DNA of 64,000 nt from Mactromeris polynyma (GCA_032209605.1 JASFXZ010000001.1:32678619-32742618); one strand, 5' to 3'; shown: positions 37,040-48,814, numbered from the stretch's first letter. Program-made: numbers and translations. Notes: generated by a model not told the origin, from the sequence alone.

Positions 37040-38334
37040 TACTAAACAAAATAAGAAACTTCCGCTAAGTTTGCTTGAACATAGCTGGATGAAAACAAAT
37101 CGGAGGAATCATTGTTATATAATTATGCGTTTAATGAGTGTTCCATGATGCATCGTTTGGTGTAAAAATAATCGCCAAAGGTTAACAGAAAATGGAGGAA
37201 ATTGTGGTAGGGGTTAAAAACAAAAATAACATTTAATAACGGGTATGACCACCTCTTGAGTTGACCACTGCAATGCACCATACGTCTGTCCAGAATGTCT
37301 TAGACGTTCTCGATTGGGTTGAGATTACTTTTAGCGGGCCAGTCATCAATGAAATCAATGTTATTTGCTATAAGAAAATGTACAGGTGTATGAGATGCAG
37401 CATTATCATGCTGAAAATCGAGATGTTGGCGTTGTTATGGAACAGAGGAATGACGTGATGACAAGAATGTCATCGCGCTAACGTTGAGCATTTAAATTGC
37501 CATTAATGACGACTAGTGGTGAACGATAACCATGGGCAATGGCTACCATGATAGAACCCCTACCCCCGAAACGATCTCGTTCAATAACACAACAGTCAGC
37601 ATAGTGTTAATTTCTCCTACGGTAGACGTGTACCCTGCCATCACCACGATGTAAACACAAGCTGGATTCGTCAGAAAAAATTCCAGCGTCGTCGTGTCCA
37701 ACGAGTGTGTACACGTGCCCAATTAAGACGATTTACACGATGACGTTGCGTTAAAACGCATCCGATGTAAGGACGTCGTCCGTGTAAACCGTTCTCCCGC
37801 CAACGATTACGAACAGTTTCCCTACTGATTCGGTTATTATGAAGCCAAGGTGTGTTAGCAGCAGTAGCAGTGGCAGTTTGGAATCGATTGCGCAAATGCG
37901 TGTTTACGATATAGCGGTCTTGACCACGCGTTGTAACACGCGGACGTCCACGACATGGCAAGTCGTCAGTGTGTCCTGTCGTTCTAAATCGTGTGCGAAG
38001 ATTTCGTATCGCTCGACTAGAACTCCCAACATGCCTTGCAACGTCTTCTGTCGACATGCCAGCATCAAGCATGCCAATCGCACGTTCGCATAAATTATTG
38101 GGTATTCTTGGCATACTCAAAATGCCACAATGTAAAAAAATATTATTATTTTACAAATTTTGAAGCGTTTTCGTTCATTTGACAACAATATCAGTATGAC
38201 AAGTAAAACAAATTGACCGAATACCACACGGGACATTTTAAACAATTCATGCACGTGCAAATCGAGTTTCACGTTGTTGACGATTAACAGTGCAAACATA
38301 ATCGCTCAAATTCATGAATCCTGATAACACAGGT
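37040..38334 (-). pseudogene. Tc1-like transposon relic, copy 2
   Basis: Same family and orientation as 11045-12451. The minus frame from ATG 38114 gives 148 residues: a paired helix-turn-helix (MPRIPNNLCERAIGMLDAGM, VARHVGSSSRAIRNLR, then RISRETVRNRWRENGL) and the linker before the catalytic domain, ending at 37671. Beyond it the catalytic region is fragmentary (GFGGRGSIMV-like and HGYRSPLVVINGNLNAQ-like blocks near 37500-37600), with deletions near 37270-37330 and 37680. This copy keeps the N-terminal segment that copy 1 lost, and copy 1 keeps segments lost here. Neither could make a full transposase. Confidence 0.85.
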
Positions 38335-40080
38335 TGTTTTTTATCGACTCTTCGTTTTTTCCTGCCTGATAAGTAGGTTTCTAAATTAACATGAGGATAA
38401 ACATGTAGATAGAATTTGGTAAGGCCTTGTTCTTTGATACTTTAAGTAATATACTGAATTGACAGCAATACAAAAGAAAAAACAAATAACAATTAGTAGG
38501 TACTATTAAAAGAACAGCTGTTGAAGGGTAGGAATGTTATCAATTATTTATGGAGAACTGGTTAGTAAATTCAGAAACACTTCTCAAAGAGACATCCTTA
38601 CTTACTGTGCTTAACGGTTGACTGCTTAAAGTTACAAGGATTCGACACAGGAGCAGACTGGCCAATCTATGTGACACCTTCGGTTTTGTGGTAGAGTGGT
38701 TCCAGCAATGTTAATGGTCTGCAAGTTTGGGATATTTAAACAGTACTGTGGATTGGTCACGCTGATCCCTGAGAGAGTATAACAAACTGACTTGACTGTT
38801 CAATAATGGAGTGTTGGTTCACAACTGCAAAATGGCTAACCATACATGCCAAAGATTCTGTTAATTCCAACACACCCAGTGCATTGCAAGCAACCCGCAT
38901 TTAACATGAAATTACATGAACACTTTTATCGTGTTAGTTTTACAATCTGCTGAAGACAAGTGGGTCTATTTTGAAAATGTGTGGGTTCTGATGGGAAAAA
39001 TAACGCATACTTTTTTAAATTTAATTTACAAAATTAGGGAAGACTGAGTTACACAGCACATCGTCTGCTTCTTGGTGATAGTCAGCTAAACACGATATGT
39101 CGTAACCATGACAATGTAGCTTTGATTTCAAATTTTCAATTGTTTGTCGACTTGTACTCCAGACGAACTCATTAGAAAATTAAATTACAAAATCATTGCG
39201 CTAAAGTTGTCTGCCTAATTTTATTAATTTAATGAAATACTTTGATTATAGTGGAACAAATATAACGTCTAGGTTATAGAGTGACTATTGATTTTCAAAC
39301 GATGATACTTTTTTCCTGAAAAAAATACAATTTGTTTTTATACACTTTCATACTGTCTTACATTGATTGAAAGTTATTATCTTTCTACAGTTTGTCATTA
39401 AACTAGATATTGCTGTACATGTAGTACATGTTAAGTTGTTTTTCCAAAAAAATAATCTTTGTCTACCGTCAAAAATATATTATATAAACTACGGAAGATA
39501 TAAAGGTACATCCATACATAGTAAGTATAGTGTTTACTTCCAGGATACTGAAGCACTGTGTTCAGATTATGTAAAGCGTTCTTTTTTAATATGCTATTGT
39601 CCATCTCTTATAATTTCGTATGGAATGGCATTGCGCTGTTTTAAATGTTATTTACAATGGAAGTGTTATTGTGTATGTGCAATGATGAGATGAAACTAAA
39701 GATACTACTCTCAACTCCACTCCATTGCCAAATAATAATTTCGTTATACAATTTAAGTTAATCGGAATAACTAATTACTCCGCAAAATGTTGACAAAGTT
39801 ATTTCGATTTGTACATAAACTTCATGATAAAAGAATTAGAAATAATATAAACAAATGCGCAAATCTTAATACATGTTGTGGACTTTTTTAATAACTGTGC
39901 ATGTCGCATAGAAGGGTATACGATAAGAATAGTATAAGCTAATAAGGCAAACTATCAACTTTTCGCCAGAATAAATAATCCGTGTCTCCCCATTGACCTA
40001 CAGTTAACTATTTGGTCACACTATATTACACATTTTAACGTATGGAAGTGAAGAGTTTGCCTATGAAAACTTGGATATAT
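38335..40080. other. Non-coding, nothing recognised
   Basis: AT-rich. The 108-codon open frame at 39367-39693 is tyrosine-, leucine- and lysine-rich, as AT-driven frames are, and has no domain signature. Confidence 0.5.
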
Positions 40081-40850
40081 TTGAACAGGTACATTACAAT
40101 TTCCTAACAGCAACATCTATATCAAGGAGGAGCACCCCAATACACATGCTATACGCCGAGTTTGACCGTTATCCAATAGAAGTTATTATTAAGTCGCGCA
40201 TGGTAAAATTTGGGAGTAAAATTATTCTAACACAAAATAAGTAGAAGATGTCAAATCTTTGCAACCATACTATGTACCAATCAACTCGGCAATTTGAAGT
40301 GGTTAAAGCATATCTAAACGATCCTGGACATCGCTGGTCATTCCTATATATGGATAAATAAACCCTACGCAAATGCCAACTTTGATAAATTAGTAAAGCA
40401 TGTATTGACTGATCAGTTGACTCAAATTGGAGATCACATCTTGACTCATCACCCAAAGGGATAATGTATAGTTGATTTAAGGAAAATGTATCTCTTGAAA
40501 ACAATCTGACAAAACTTACACCTACCCAGCGAGTTTCTATATTTCATTTCTGAGCAGGGAACCACAGGTTTTCATTGAAGTTGGTAGATGGACACAAGTC
40601 ATACACCACATAACCACAGAAAATGTTCACTCTGTTCCTCATATGACCTTGGCGATGAATTGCATTATCTCCTCACATGCCCATTCTTTAATGAAATAAG
40701 GAGAAAAAATACATACCAACGAATTTCTTTCATGGACCAAATGTAATTATTTAAACAACTTTTTTAACGAATTACACTACTATACTGATAAAATTAAGAT
40801 AAGATATTTTGTAAAGATACTCAAGCGTCATTTTGCTAGTTAATTAAAAT
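40081..40850 (+). pseudogene. Highly decayed LINE 3' region
   Basis: Read through stops and frameshifts, this segment resembles the region after reverse transcriptase in LINE-type ORF2: IHMLYAEFDRYPIEVIIKSR near 40140-40200, RMVKFWSKIIL, YLNDPGHRWSFLYM near 40310-40355, RVSIFHF near 40530, and a zinc-knuckle-like histidine/cysteine stretch near 40610-40680. Many stops interrupt it (for example after LTQNK and MDK). Clade assignment is not possible. Confidence 0.5.
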
Positions 40851-41378
40851 GAAATTTATTTTATCACTACTAATAGTTTTATGATGTATTTGTATCGATA
40901 TGTACTCCTAGTATATATTGTTCAACAACCAGACAATTATTAAGTTACAATTATACGCTGTATGAAGGATATGACATATTTGTCAATTATCTTTACCTTA
41001 GAATCGTATGTTTTTAGACTCACCTTGTCAATCTGTAAACTACTGCCAAATCCTAAGCACGATGCATATTAATCCATCTCGGGCTAGAACGTTGACACAA
41101 ACACGTGCAGTCCGTGCCGAACAGGTCTTGTTAGTATGTCAATATCCCATTGACTACCTAACCTGGGCAAACAAACCAGTGAATTGTGTAGAACACGTAA
41201 TTTATACTTGTAAATATCAAGTGTTACACACCGGCTCTTTTATTTTACTTAATATGTCTATATTATTTTGAAAGACCTGCCAGCCCCTCAGGATCTTGAC
41301 TCACTGACATTCTCCAATACCGTCGACAATCGTTGTACCGGCTCTTGTGTGCCAGTGAGAAGGGCATGACGTCAATCA
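40851..41378. other. Non-coding, nothing recognised
   Basis: An 87-codon open frame at 41008-41271 has no clear features. Confidence 0.5.
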
Positions 41379-41501
41379 AAAATAATTGTATGACGTCGTC
41401 GTTAGAGATAAAGGGCTGCCATGCTGCCCCAAAGTTGTGAAAATAATTGTATGACGTCGTCGTTAGAGATAAAGGGGCTGCCATGCTGCCCCAAAGTTGT
41501 G
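41379..41501. repeat. 61-bp direct tandem duplication
   Basis: The block aaaataattgtatgacgtcg through ccccaaagttgtg occurs twice in a row (41379-41439 and 41440-41501). The copies differ by one extra G (agggctg versus aggggctg). This is a recent two-copy duplication. Confidence 0.95.
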
Positions 41502-43561
41502 AAACTGATTGTTCTATGCTACAAGCACGAGTAAATAGTATTGTGTCATCAGATGGTGACACTAAGTACTACAGTATTTCATTCTTTTACCCACATACTG
41601 ATGGATGTGTTATGATCAAGTCTGTCTCTTTGTATTTGAAATGTAATTATAGTGCAAGAACTCGGATAGATTAAAATTGTCATTTTATGCAAACTTATTT
41701 ACCACTAATAACTAAAGGGAAGTAACCGCATTGTTCAAAAATCGTAACCACGCACGAGTAGCGTTCCTTGTAATTTGCATATGCATTTAAACAATCAACT
41801 ACAAAACGTTAATTGAATGAATAGATTTTTAATTTGTTCTCAGTGAAACAGGCATTAACGTTATGTTTATTTCAAGAAATGCAGTCTACATGATAAAGCC
41901 TGTTATGCATTGCACAATAATAATCCCGAATTCAACAAGCGTTAACACCCAAATGTCATTGATCACGGATGTCAACAACATGATGAACAATATTCTCAAG
42001 CAACAAAATATTGTGTATTTATTTTTGAAAATCCACCACGATGTTATCAAGAGTGGTCACAAGTAGAAATAGAACCAATAATTCTAGAATTCCATTTCAC
42101 TCCTACTTTGATTCAGAATATGTCCATATTGCTTGCGACAGCACATTAAGTCTGTTGTTGGTCCAATTTATCTCATAAGATACCATGATCCAGCCTTTCA
42201 CAATTTGAACATCAGGGGTTTGATAACCTCTAACTAGCACTACCTCTATAACTGGGGTTACTGACTTTGTTTAATTTTGGCATTACAAGAGAACTATTTG
42301 CATAGCGTAATAATTTATTCATGGTTTTCAATGGAAACGTCTACTGTTTTGTTTTAAATATTTCTATTTCACATACTGCAAAAATCAATCTACGTCGTTT
42401 TATCTGTTCTTGTTTATTAAAATTATTGGGTCTATAAGGAGGTGCATTATGGTTCACTGTTTCTGTGTCTATTGTTGTGATCAACGACACGCGTGGGACC
42501 ACCACAGGTTTTGGCAAACTCATTTGCTTCTTCGGCTACACCTCTTGAAATATTTAGTTAGTTTTTTACTTGTCCAATTCTGGTAGAGATCCTTATTACA
42601 TATAACTGATCCCAAATCATAAAGTCAATCAACCCTTCATAAGTCTCTTGTTTACTTAACCTAAGCCATCCATCAAGATACTTGGTAATTCCAGTGAGAT
42701 ACATAACACAATGTCATCATCATTGGGCCTTTCAGTCATGAATTATTTCTACAAACTGACGTTTTCTAGTGGTAGCCTATCAAACAGCTCTTGTGTCGTA
42801 CCTTTAAAGCCACATTTCACTCTCTCAGATGGCTATATGGTAGTTAGCCATTTGTACTTTTAACTCTACTTATAGCTCCTGTTACCTTCTAATGCAGCAG
42901 ACCAGAACAATTACTATAAGTTTGAGTGAGGATCATTCCAGTAAAGTTTAGTCAAAACCATACGACTACCGCCAATCCAATAACCTAGTTATCAATGGTC
43001 TACATATGAACATTATAGCAATCTAATGTGACAAATGTGACCACTTGTACTCATCAGTATATCAAAATATGTATGGTGATCAAAACAGAGCAAAACATGT
43101 TTTACATGACTTTTATTGTTTTGAAGTTTCAGCTTACTGGCAGCATCTATGTACAATAACAGAAAGATATTTCCAAAGCATTGTAATAATACTGAAATCA
43201 TTCATTCAACGTGATATTGGGAAAGAAGCAAGTTTTCCTACATACAGCCAAAGTTCTAAATTGAATGACCTTCTTAATTTTTATTACACAATGTTGAATC
43301 TTCACACATTAAAAGTAAATCTCTCAGACTCCAAACTGTAGAACACTATCTTCCCAGTTCTCAGTTGAGTTTCTGCTAACAACAAATCGCACTGTTCACT
43401 TTGTCTATGTTGTTGGCTACTTCACAGAATCGTTTCAAACATAGAGCATGTATCACTGACAGACAATGGTAAAAAAATGAAAAATCAGTTGCTAGTGTTT
43501 TAATTTGTCATTAATGAAAAAGATTTCATGAAAAAATGGTTGTAGTCAAGGGATGGAGCTG
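41502..43561. other. Non-coding or unassigned stretch
   Basis: Contains open frames at 41863-42066, 42341-42523 (minus; 60 residues, MSLPKPVVVPRVSLITTIDT) and 43045-43341 (98 residues). None has splice support or a recognisable family; they may be retroelement debris. The 43280-43560 part is the 3' flank of the SERF gene; tttaat at 43498-43503 gives ATTAAA on the minus strand, a possible polyadenylation signal about 60 bp past the stop. Confidence 0.4.
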
Positions 43562-46500
43562 TTATTTACTCGCTCCACCCTCAGCCCCTTGCCCCTCAGC
43601 CCCTTGCATCTTGACCAGTTGCTTCTGTCTCATTATTTCTGCATCTCTGAAATGGAAAAAAACAATGATGACTGACCTTTCAGAAACTATATTAAGATGA
43701 ATGATAATCCATGACAAATTACTACACGAGATAATAAGAGGCTCACAGGAAGACTGGACTTGCCTAACTGTGTTGCCTCTTTAAATAAAGTCATTATTAT
43801 TTTTATTATAAGAGAAGGTATGGATCAATTGTTTTACACAAAGATTGGTTTGGAGTATAATTACAAGAGGCCCACGAGGGCCTGACACTCTACTGGCTAC
43901 ATTGTGCACATGGACCTTAGAAGTTAGATAAGCATTTTTTTAAGTTATTCCCTATATTACTCTATAGAAAACATGTTTCCCCTGGACGGGGAAGGTTTTG
44001 AACCCAGAGGCATAATTTGAACAATCTTGGTAGGAGACTACTAAACAGGACTACATACCAAAAATCAAAACCCCTGATTTTCAAAGATTTCCCTATATAA
44101 GTCTGTAAAAACCATGTGACGTCCCCAGGGCGGGTCAATTTTGACCAATCTTGGTAGAAAACCACTAAACAATGCTACATACCTTGGACCATGCAGTTCG
44201 GAAAAGTAGATTTTAAATGATTTCCTATGTTATTATTTACAAAACCTGTGACTCCCTGAGAGGTGCCAGTTTTGACCCCAGGGGCATAATTAGAACAATT
44301 TTCGGTAGGAGACCATTAGACAATGTTGCATACTAAATATGAAGCTCTGTGCATTGTGGTCCTGGACAATGAGAGTTTTAAAGTTTGCAATTTTAAAATA
44401 TATGACCTTTATTTATAAATGCATTTATGCAATATACCATAACCATTTGAACAATTTTGAAAGTCGGATAGACAGACAAGGGTTAATCTAAGCCCACATA
44501 CTTGACGGGGGACACAAAAATACATGGAAATCAGACACTACTTACTAATCTTAGTGACTGAAACCAAGCAAAACATAGGTATTTGATGTTTGTGATGGGT
44601 AATATGAAACAACTGACTGATATCAACTTCTGTAAGATTTTGATCATTTTTTTTAACGTAATTTTACTTACCGATGGCGTCTTTCCTCTAATGTCAGACC
44701 TTTGTTGGCACCTTTGTCTGAAGATGACGCCTTCTTCTTATTTTCAGTTAGCTTTTTGGCTGCCTTTTCTCTAGATTTCTCTCTCTGATTACCACCTAAA
44801 AATAGAAGCCGAGAACATAACTAAATTACTAATGGTATAACAATGTAAATGGGATCATATTTATGAATACAAAAATTTAAAGTGTAACCTGCAGATGGCA
44901 AAATCTGTACAGTGTACTGATCAATAAAATGAATATTACCAATAAAAAGTATCAACTATATATATTATCAATGATGTTGTTTACTCACATGTTACAAACA
45001 CCTGTAATTGTAGTCTATTTCCCATTAACCATAAATTTTGATGACAATAACTTAAATTTCATTGGTCAGTAATTAATTTTTACAGAATGAACACTTCTGC
45101 AAAATAATAAATTATCTATATATATTCAGTACATTATTATTTCAGGTAAATTGACAGTAATTGCATTTTTCGGTAATAGTAAATACTGTTGACTACTCCA
45201 ATATTACAAATTCCCCATAATCGTGTCGTCAGATTATCTACTGTAGAATTACAGGACTCCTGTAATCTTAGAATGTCAGTCTACTGTTTAGGGTAACGGA
45301 CCCATAAGCTTAGCCACTGCCTCCTTGATAGACCAAGAAATCCCGTTAGCAGTTTTGGTGAAGAAGCAGTAAATATTGTGAGTTACACGAGAAAGGAGTA
45401 TACTGATAATTGTTTCATCATCTTAAGATTAATTAAGCTGAATATGTGTATCTGTAACTCTCATACATGTACTAGCCAGTCAGGGGTTCCACTAGGCTAC
45501 TGACTTGGTCACAGGTGCTGAACTTCAAAGTTCAAGGGTCATTTTGAAAATTTCTTACCGAATTTTACCATTTTAAAGCAAAATAACTACAATTAATTTA
45601 GAGATAAATTGACCATTCAGCCTAGAGGGTCAAAATATGCTCTTTGGATATTACATGGATCAAAGGAACCCTGGGGCCTATCCTATACAGAATATATATG
45701 GGTACAGGACTCGCGTACCTCTAGAATCCAGTTCGAGTTGTACCTGTAATGATATAGGCCACTCCCAACAGCCTTGCTTTAAACCCCTTTAGGTAATCCC
45801 AGTTTAAAATAAGTCGGTGGCTGGGCAAATTGTAAATCGCAGGGGAAAAATCCGTGACACTGCATGGGATTGAACCCAGGACCTCTCACACCCAAAACGG
45901 ACATTCAACCATGTCACTGAAGAGCTATCTCAACAGCAAGGCTGTTGGGAGTGGCCTTTATCATTTACAGCTTTTTATCACCCTAGACATTTCTCCCCTG
46001 GCCCTAGTCGTTTCTCCCCTAGTCATTCCTCACCCAAGTAGTTTCTCCCCCAATATTAAAGTATAAAGAAAAGGTGCTAATGGGTGTTATAGATTATAGA
46101 AAGAAATTTAATGTTATTTGATTAACATCGCATATTAATTATTATGTTGTTTGTTTAATTATGACATTAGTAATTTAACGTATAAATTTTGTTGTGAAAC
46201 AAGTGTATTGAAATTGGGTGAAATTGCAATTGTTCTTGATTTAAACTTAAACTTATTGATTATATTTTATGTGAAAGATATGTATAATAGTATGTGATTT
46301 ATAGTATCAGTACTTATCATTACAATTTAACATTGAAATATGTGATTGATGTGTAATTTTGTACGACCCCCCCACCCAGCTGAAATTGACAGTGATATGT
46401 GATTGATGTGTAATTTTGTATGACCCCCCTCACCCAGTGATAGATGTTGTATATGCTTTTATTTATCGTCGCCACCGGTTTCCCACATGGGCGACGCCTC

Positions 46501-47248
46501 CGGAAGAATGTTAGTCATATTAGATTTGGAGGATAGTGCATGATACAGAAGATGCCCCAGTTCCAGAAGCACCCCTGGTTCTTTTACGTGCTCGATGTAA
46601 AGCATCATACACGGGACCTCGGTTTTTAAAGTCTCGTCCGAAAGACTGTTAGTACGGTCAGTGATGGAGCGGGGAATCGAACCAGCGATCCCTGGATTAC
46701 AAGTCCAGCGTTTTACCACTGGACCACTGATCCGCTACAGTGATAGATGTACAATTGTGCCTTTTTTATACAACTAAATCCATACAAAGCATAGAATTCT
46801 ACATTTAATAGACCACTGCTCAATTTAATCTTTAAACAAACAACATAACATGAGATGTTAATCCAAATTCCAATCAGTTCAATAATGACACCTTTTTCTG
46901 TATAACACCCATTAGCACCTTTTTCTTACATATATTGGGGGAGAAATGACCTGGGTGAGAAACGTCTAGGGTGAGAAAAAGCTGGATACCACCTAAACGC
47001 TGTATTTATTATCTGCCATTCCGATCATTTGACATACAATCAAAACAGAACAGACATTCCAAAATTTGATAATTAGCACAAAACAAAGGGCTACATAAAA
47101 AGCATTAATTTAAGTGAATACGCAAAACATGACATGCATCAATGACAAGACCAAAACAACAACAAGGGTGCGAAAGATGTTGGCTCTGGGAAAATAACCT
47201 GTTTTTTACATGCGTAACATGAATTACGGAAAAACCCTTACGTGCCAT
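43562..47248 (-). CDS. SERF: SERF/4F5/MOAG-4 family protein (three exons)
   Basis: Minus-strand gene with coding exons 47248-47242 (ATG GCA C), 44795-44672 and 43646-43562 (TAA stop at 43564-43562). Each intron has GT..AG ends: donors GTAAGG and GTAAGTAA, acceptors ctatttttag and ccatttcag. The joins are in frame and give 71 residues. The product opens MARGNQREKSREKAAKKL (residues 1-18), has a lysine/serine-rich middle, then LTLEERRHRDAEIMRQKQLVK (36-56) and a Gly/Ala/Glu tail. The GNQR start, the KK-rich helix and the RDAEIMRQKQ block identify the SERF (small EDRK-rich factor)/4F5 family, whose worm member MOAG-4 promotes amyloid aggregation; such proteins are small, highly charged and partly disordered. 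Introns of 2,446 and 1,025 bp hold the transposons listed separately. The 7-base coding part of exon 1 would escape most gene finders. Confidence 0.9.
43861..44515 (+). repeat. pearl-like repeat in SERF intron 2
   Basis: Starts acaagaggcccacgagggcc, a palindromic-looking head, followed by three imperfect modules of about 130-170 bp (from about 43950, 44091 and 44223), each with 'tttgac/gaacccagaggcata', 'aacaatcttggtaggagac' and 'actacatacc' words. The tail has gtcggatagacagacaaggg. The layout of head, tandem modules and gacaga-type tail parallels 19160-20230, but the module sequence is different. Confidence 0.6.
45752..45961. mobile_element. MITE with 28-bp inverted repeats enclosing a tRNA-like sequence
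   Basis: The left end (gataggccactcccaacagc-like, from about 45752) and right end (agcaaggctgttgggagtgg, to about 45961) are inverted repeats of about 28 bp. Between them, on the minus strand, lies a tRNA-like stretch with gagatagctcttcagtgaca (A-box side) and ggttcaatccc (B box). It sits in SERF intron 1 immediately next to the long-TIR element. Confidence 0.6.
45969..46983. mobile_element. Long-TIR element with TTTCTCCCC-repeat ends
   Basis: The left arm (45969-46091) starts agctttttatcaccctagac and contains repeats of 'agtcgtttctccccta'. The right arm (46901-46983) is its inverse, ending gtctagggtgagaaaaagct. Both arms run into the same inner word, ggtgctaatgggtgttata. The interior has no transposase. 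A SINE (46448-46738) is inserted. A second partial copy lies at 3316-3530. Class and target site are undetermined. Confidence 0.7.
46448..46738 (-). mobile_element. tRNA-Thr-derived SINE, copy 2
   Basis: Reverse-complement copy of the SINE at 10514-10807, nearly identical over its full length (the incidental 86-codon frames differ at one residue). It has the same A box, TGT anticodon arm and B box near 46730-46660 and the same end, aaagcatatacaa. A 12-bp target-site duplication, agtgatagatgt, flanks it (46436-46447 and 46739-46750). It lies in SERF intron 1, antisense to nothing coding and in the same direction as the SERF transcript. Confidence 0.92.
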
Positions 47249-47526
47249 CTCCACAGAAAAGAATAGATTGCACACAAGATATTCTTTTACTCCTAATTAA
47301 AGGCTGAGAAACGTCAAAACGATGACATCAATTTCCTCAAATAAATATTTTTATTGCGCATGCGTATATTAATAAGACGAAATAATATTAAACAGCGAAA
47401 AGATCAAAATTGCTCACAGGAGTTACTTCCCTTGGCGTTTAGCAGTAACCGCTGCCACAACCAACAACTCTTTCTTGACATTGAAGATTTTTTTCTCGAC
47501 GAATTTGCAAACTAATACTTAAGAAT
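47249..47526. promoter_or_regulatory. Head-to-head promoter between SERF and an unknown gene
   Basis: The SERF start codon (47248, minus) and the next plus-strand start (47527) are 278 bp apart. Between them are tgcgcatgcgta (47355-47366), close to the NRF-1 consensus, and agttacttccct (47421-47432), whose complement carries a GGAA core of ETS sites. There is no TATA box at a useful distance. NRF-1 and ETS sites are common in bidirectional housekeeping promoters; function here is inferred. Confidence 0.5.
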
Positions 47527-48190
47527 ATGCTGAAAGTCATCGGTGAATACAAAGTGACCTATGGTAAGTTTATTTGTGAAAAATATGGATGCGCAAGGTT
47601 GAACATTTTGAAATGATGACATAGGCCTATATTTTGGTTTCATGCAGTTAATTCAGTTGTGACGTTGCGGAATCATGTAGGCCCTAGGTACACGAAATAC
47701 ATTATTTCTTCCAATTTCGAAAGAGTTTCTTTATATCGAAATGTCGATAATGATATGAAAAACATTAAAAGGTATTCATTAATATAATTATTTCGTGAGT
47801 TTAATATCTTTTGATTTTATATCATTGGATACTAACATTATTTTGGTTATATTAGAGAGAATTAAATAATTCAAATGTAGATGTTTAATTGAAACAATAA
47901 ATATGACCCAACAAATTAAAGATCCATGTTAAGGTATAACGATCGCACTATTTAAATAGCTACCATCACGTGGCATTCGTGAAGCCTTCTGTGATTTATG
48001 TATTACATATTAAGGGAGAAGTTAGAGTTGGGGAACACTTGATTTGCCGCAGTATTTCACCTGTTATGTGACATTTTATGGGCTACGTGGTTCTTGGTGG
48101 GGACATGGATTTTATTTTAGGTATACTCGAACCAGTCAAAGTTCTACGCGAAGGTTGCGAAAAGATTTCCAACGGAGTGGTCACTGTTTG
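47527..48190 (+). CDS. First two exons of an unrecognised gene
   Basis: Exon A runs from ATG 47527 to 47563 with a strong donor (ATG|gtaagtt context, GTAAGT at 47564). Exon B runs from 48121 (acceptor ggattttattttag) to 48190 (donor gtaaaatt, weak). The join is in frame and gives MLKVIGEYKVTYG continuing ILEPVKVLREGCEKISNGVV, about 36 residues. The composition is protein-like and the exon B codons differ from the AT-rich surroundings. I do not recognise the family. No third exon is convincing before the expansin gene, so the gene may have a long intron, be very short, or be a 5' fragment. The divergent pairing with SERF supports real transcription. Confidence 0.45.
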
Positions 48191-48370
48191 GTAAAATTAA
48201 ATGAGTGCAGTTCATACAAGTCGATCAACTCATGCTTGCCATGGGTTTGCAACATAATAAATTGTGCATTATTTATATCAGTGGTTATAAGCAGATGCAT
48301 CAATAATGTTTATAAATGCGATTGATAGCAAATGCTTTCAAATGGAATCAACTATTTATAGTTACGAATT

Positions 48371-48530
48371 GTGGTGTGGTGTGGTGTGGTGTGGTGTGGT
48401 GTGGTGTGGTGTGGTGTGGTGTGGTGTGGTGTGGTGTGGTGTGGTGTGGTGTGGTGTGGTGTGGTGTGGTGTGGTGTGGTGTGGTGTCGTGTCGTGTCGT
48501 GTCGTGTCGTGTCGTGTCGTGTCGTGTCGT
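48371..48530. repeat. Pentanucleotide microsatellite with sharp unit switch
   Basis: About 23 copies of gtggt (48371-48485) change abruptly to 9 copies of gtcgt (48486-48530), differing by one base per unit. Frames of up to 151 codons through it (CGVVW repeats) are artefacts. Confidence 0.98.
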
Positions 48531-48814
48531 GTGTCTGTTGTGTTTAACTATACGATTATTCGGATAAAACAAACCAGACAAACCGCACCTGGTGGTAGTT
48601 CGGTCAGTTTAATTACCCAGTTTAAGATTTGTTTTAGACAAATACAGAAACTTGTTTTAGTTGAAGCCGAATTGGTTAAAACAAATGAAAAGTTTGACAA
48701 ACCAGTTTTGGATTCTAACTGGTTTGGTACAAACAAATTAGCCCTTAATAACCGTAGTTGACTTGCTTTGTCCACAAAAATAGGATAAAACCAGTGTCCT
48801 ATGGACTGTACCGT

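Noticed and set aside
42341..42523. 60-codon minus-strand frame (MSLPKPVVVPRVSLITTIDT...)
   Set aside because: Vaguely like mobile-element-derived peptides, but too short and isolated to support.
43045..43341. 98-codon open frame, MYSSVYQNMYGDQNRAKH...
   Set aside because: Protein-like in places but no family recognised, no splice signals found, and AT-driven composition; left unassigned.
48371..48530. Interstitial telomere repeat
   Set aside because: The unit is gtggt/gtcgt, not the TTAGGG expected in molluscs.
48306..48761. 151-codon frame with CGVVW repeats
   Set aside because: It is the translation of a pentanucleotide microsatellite.
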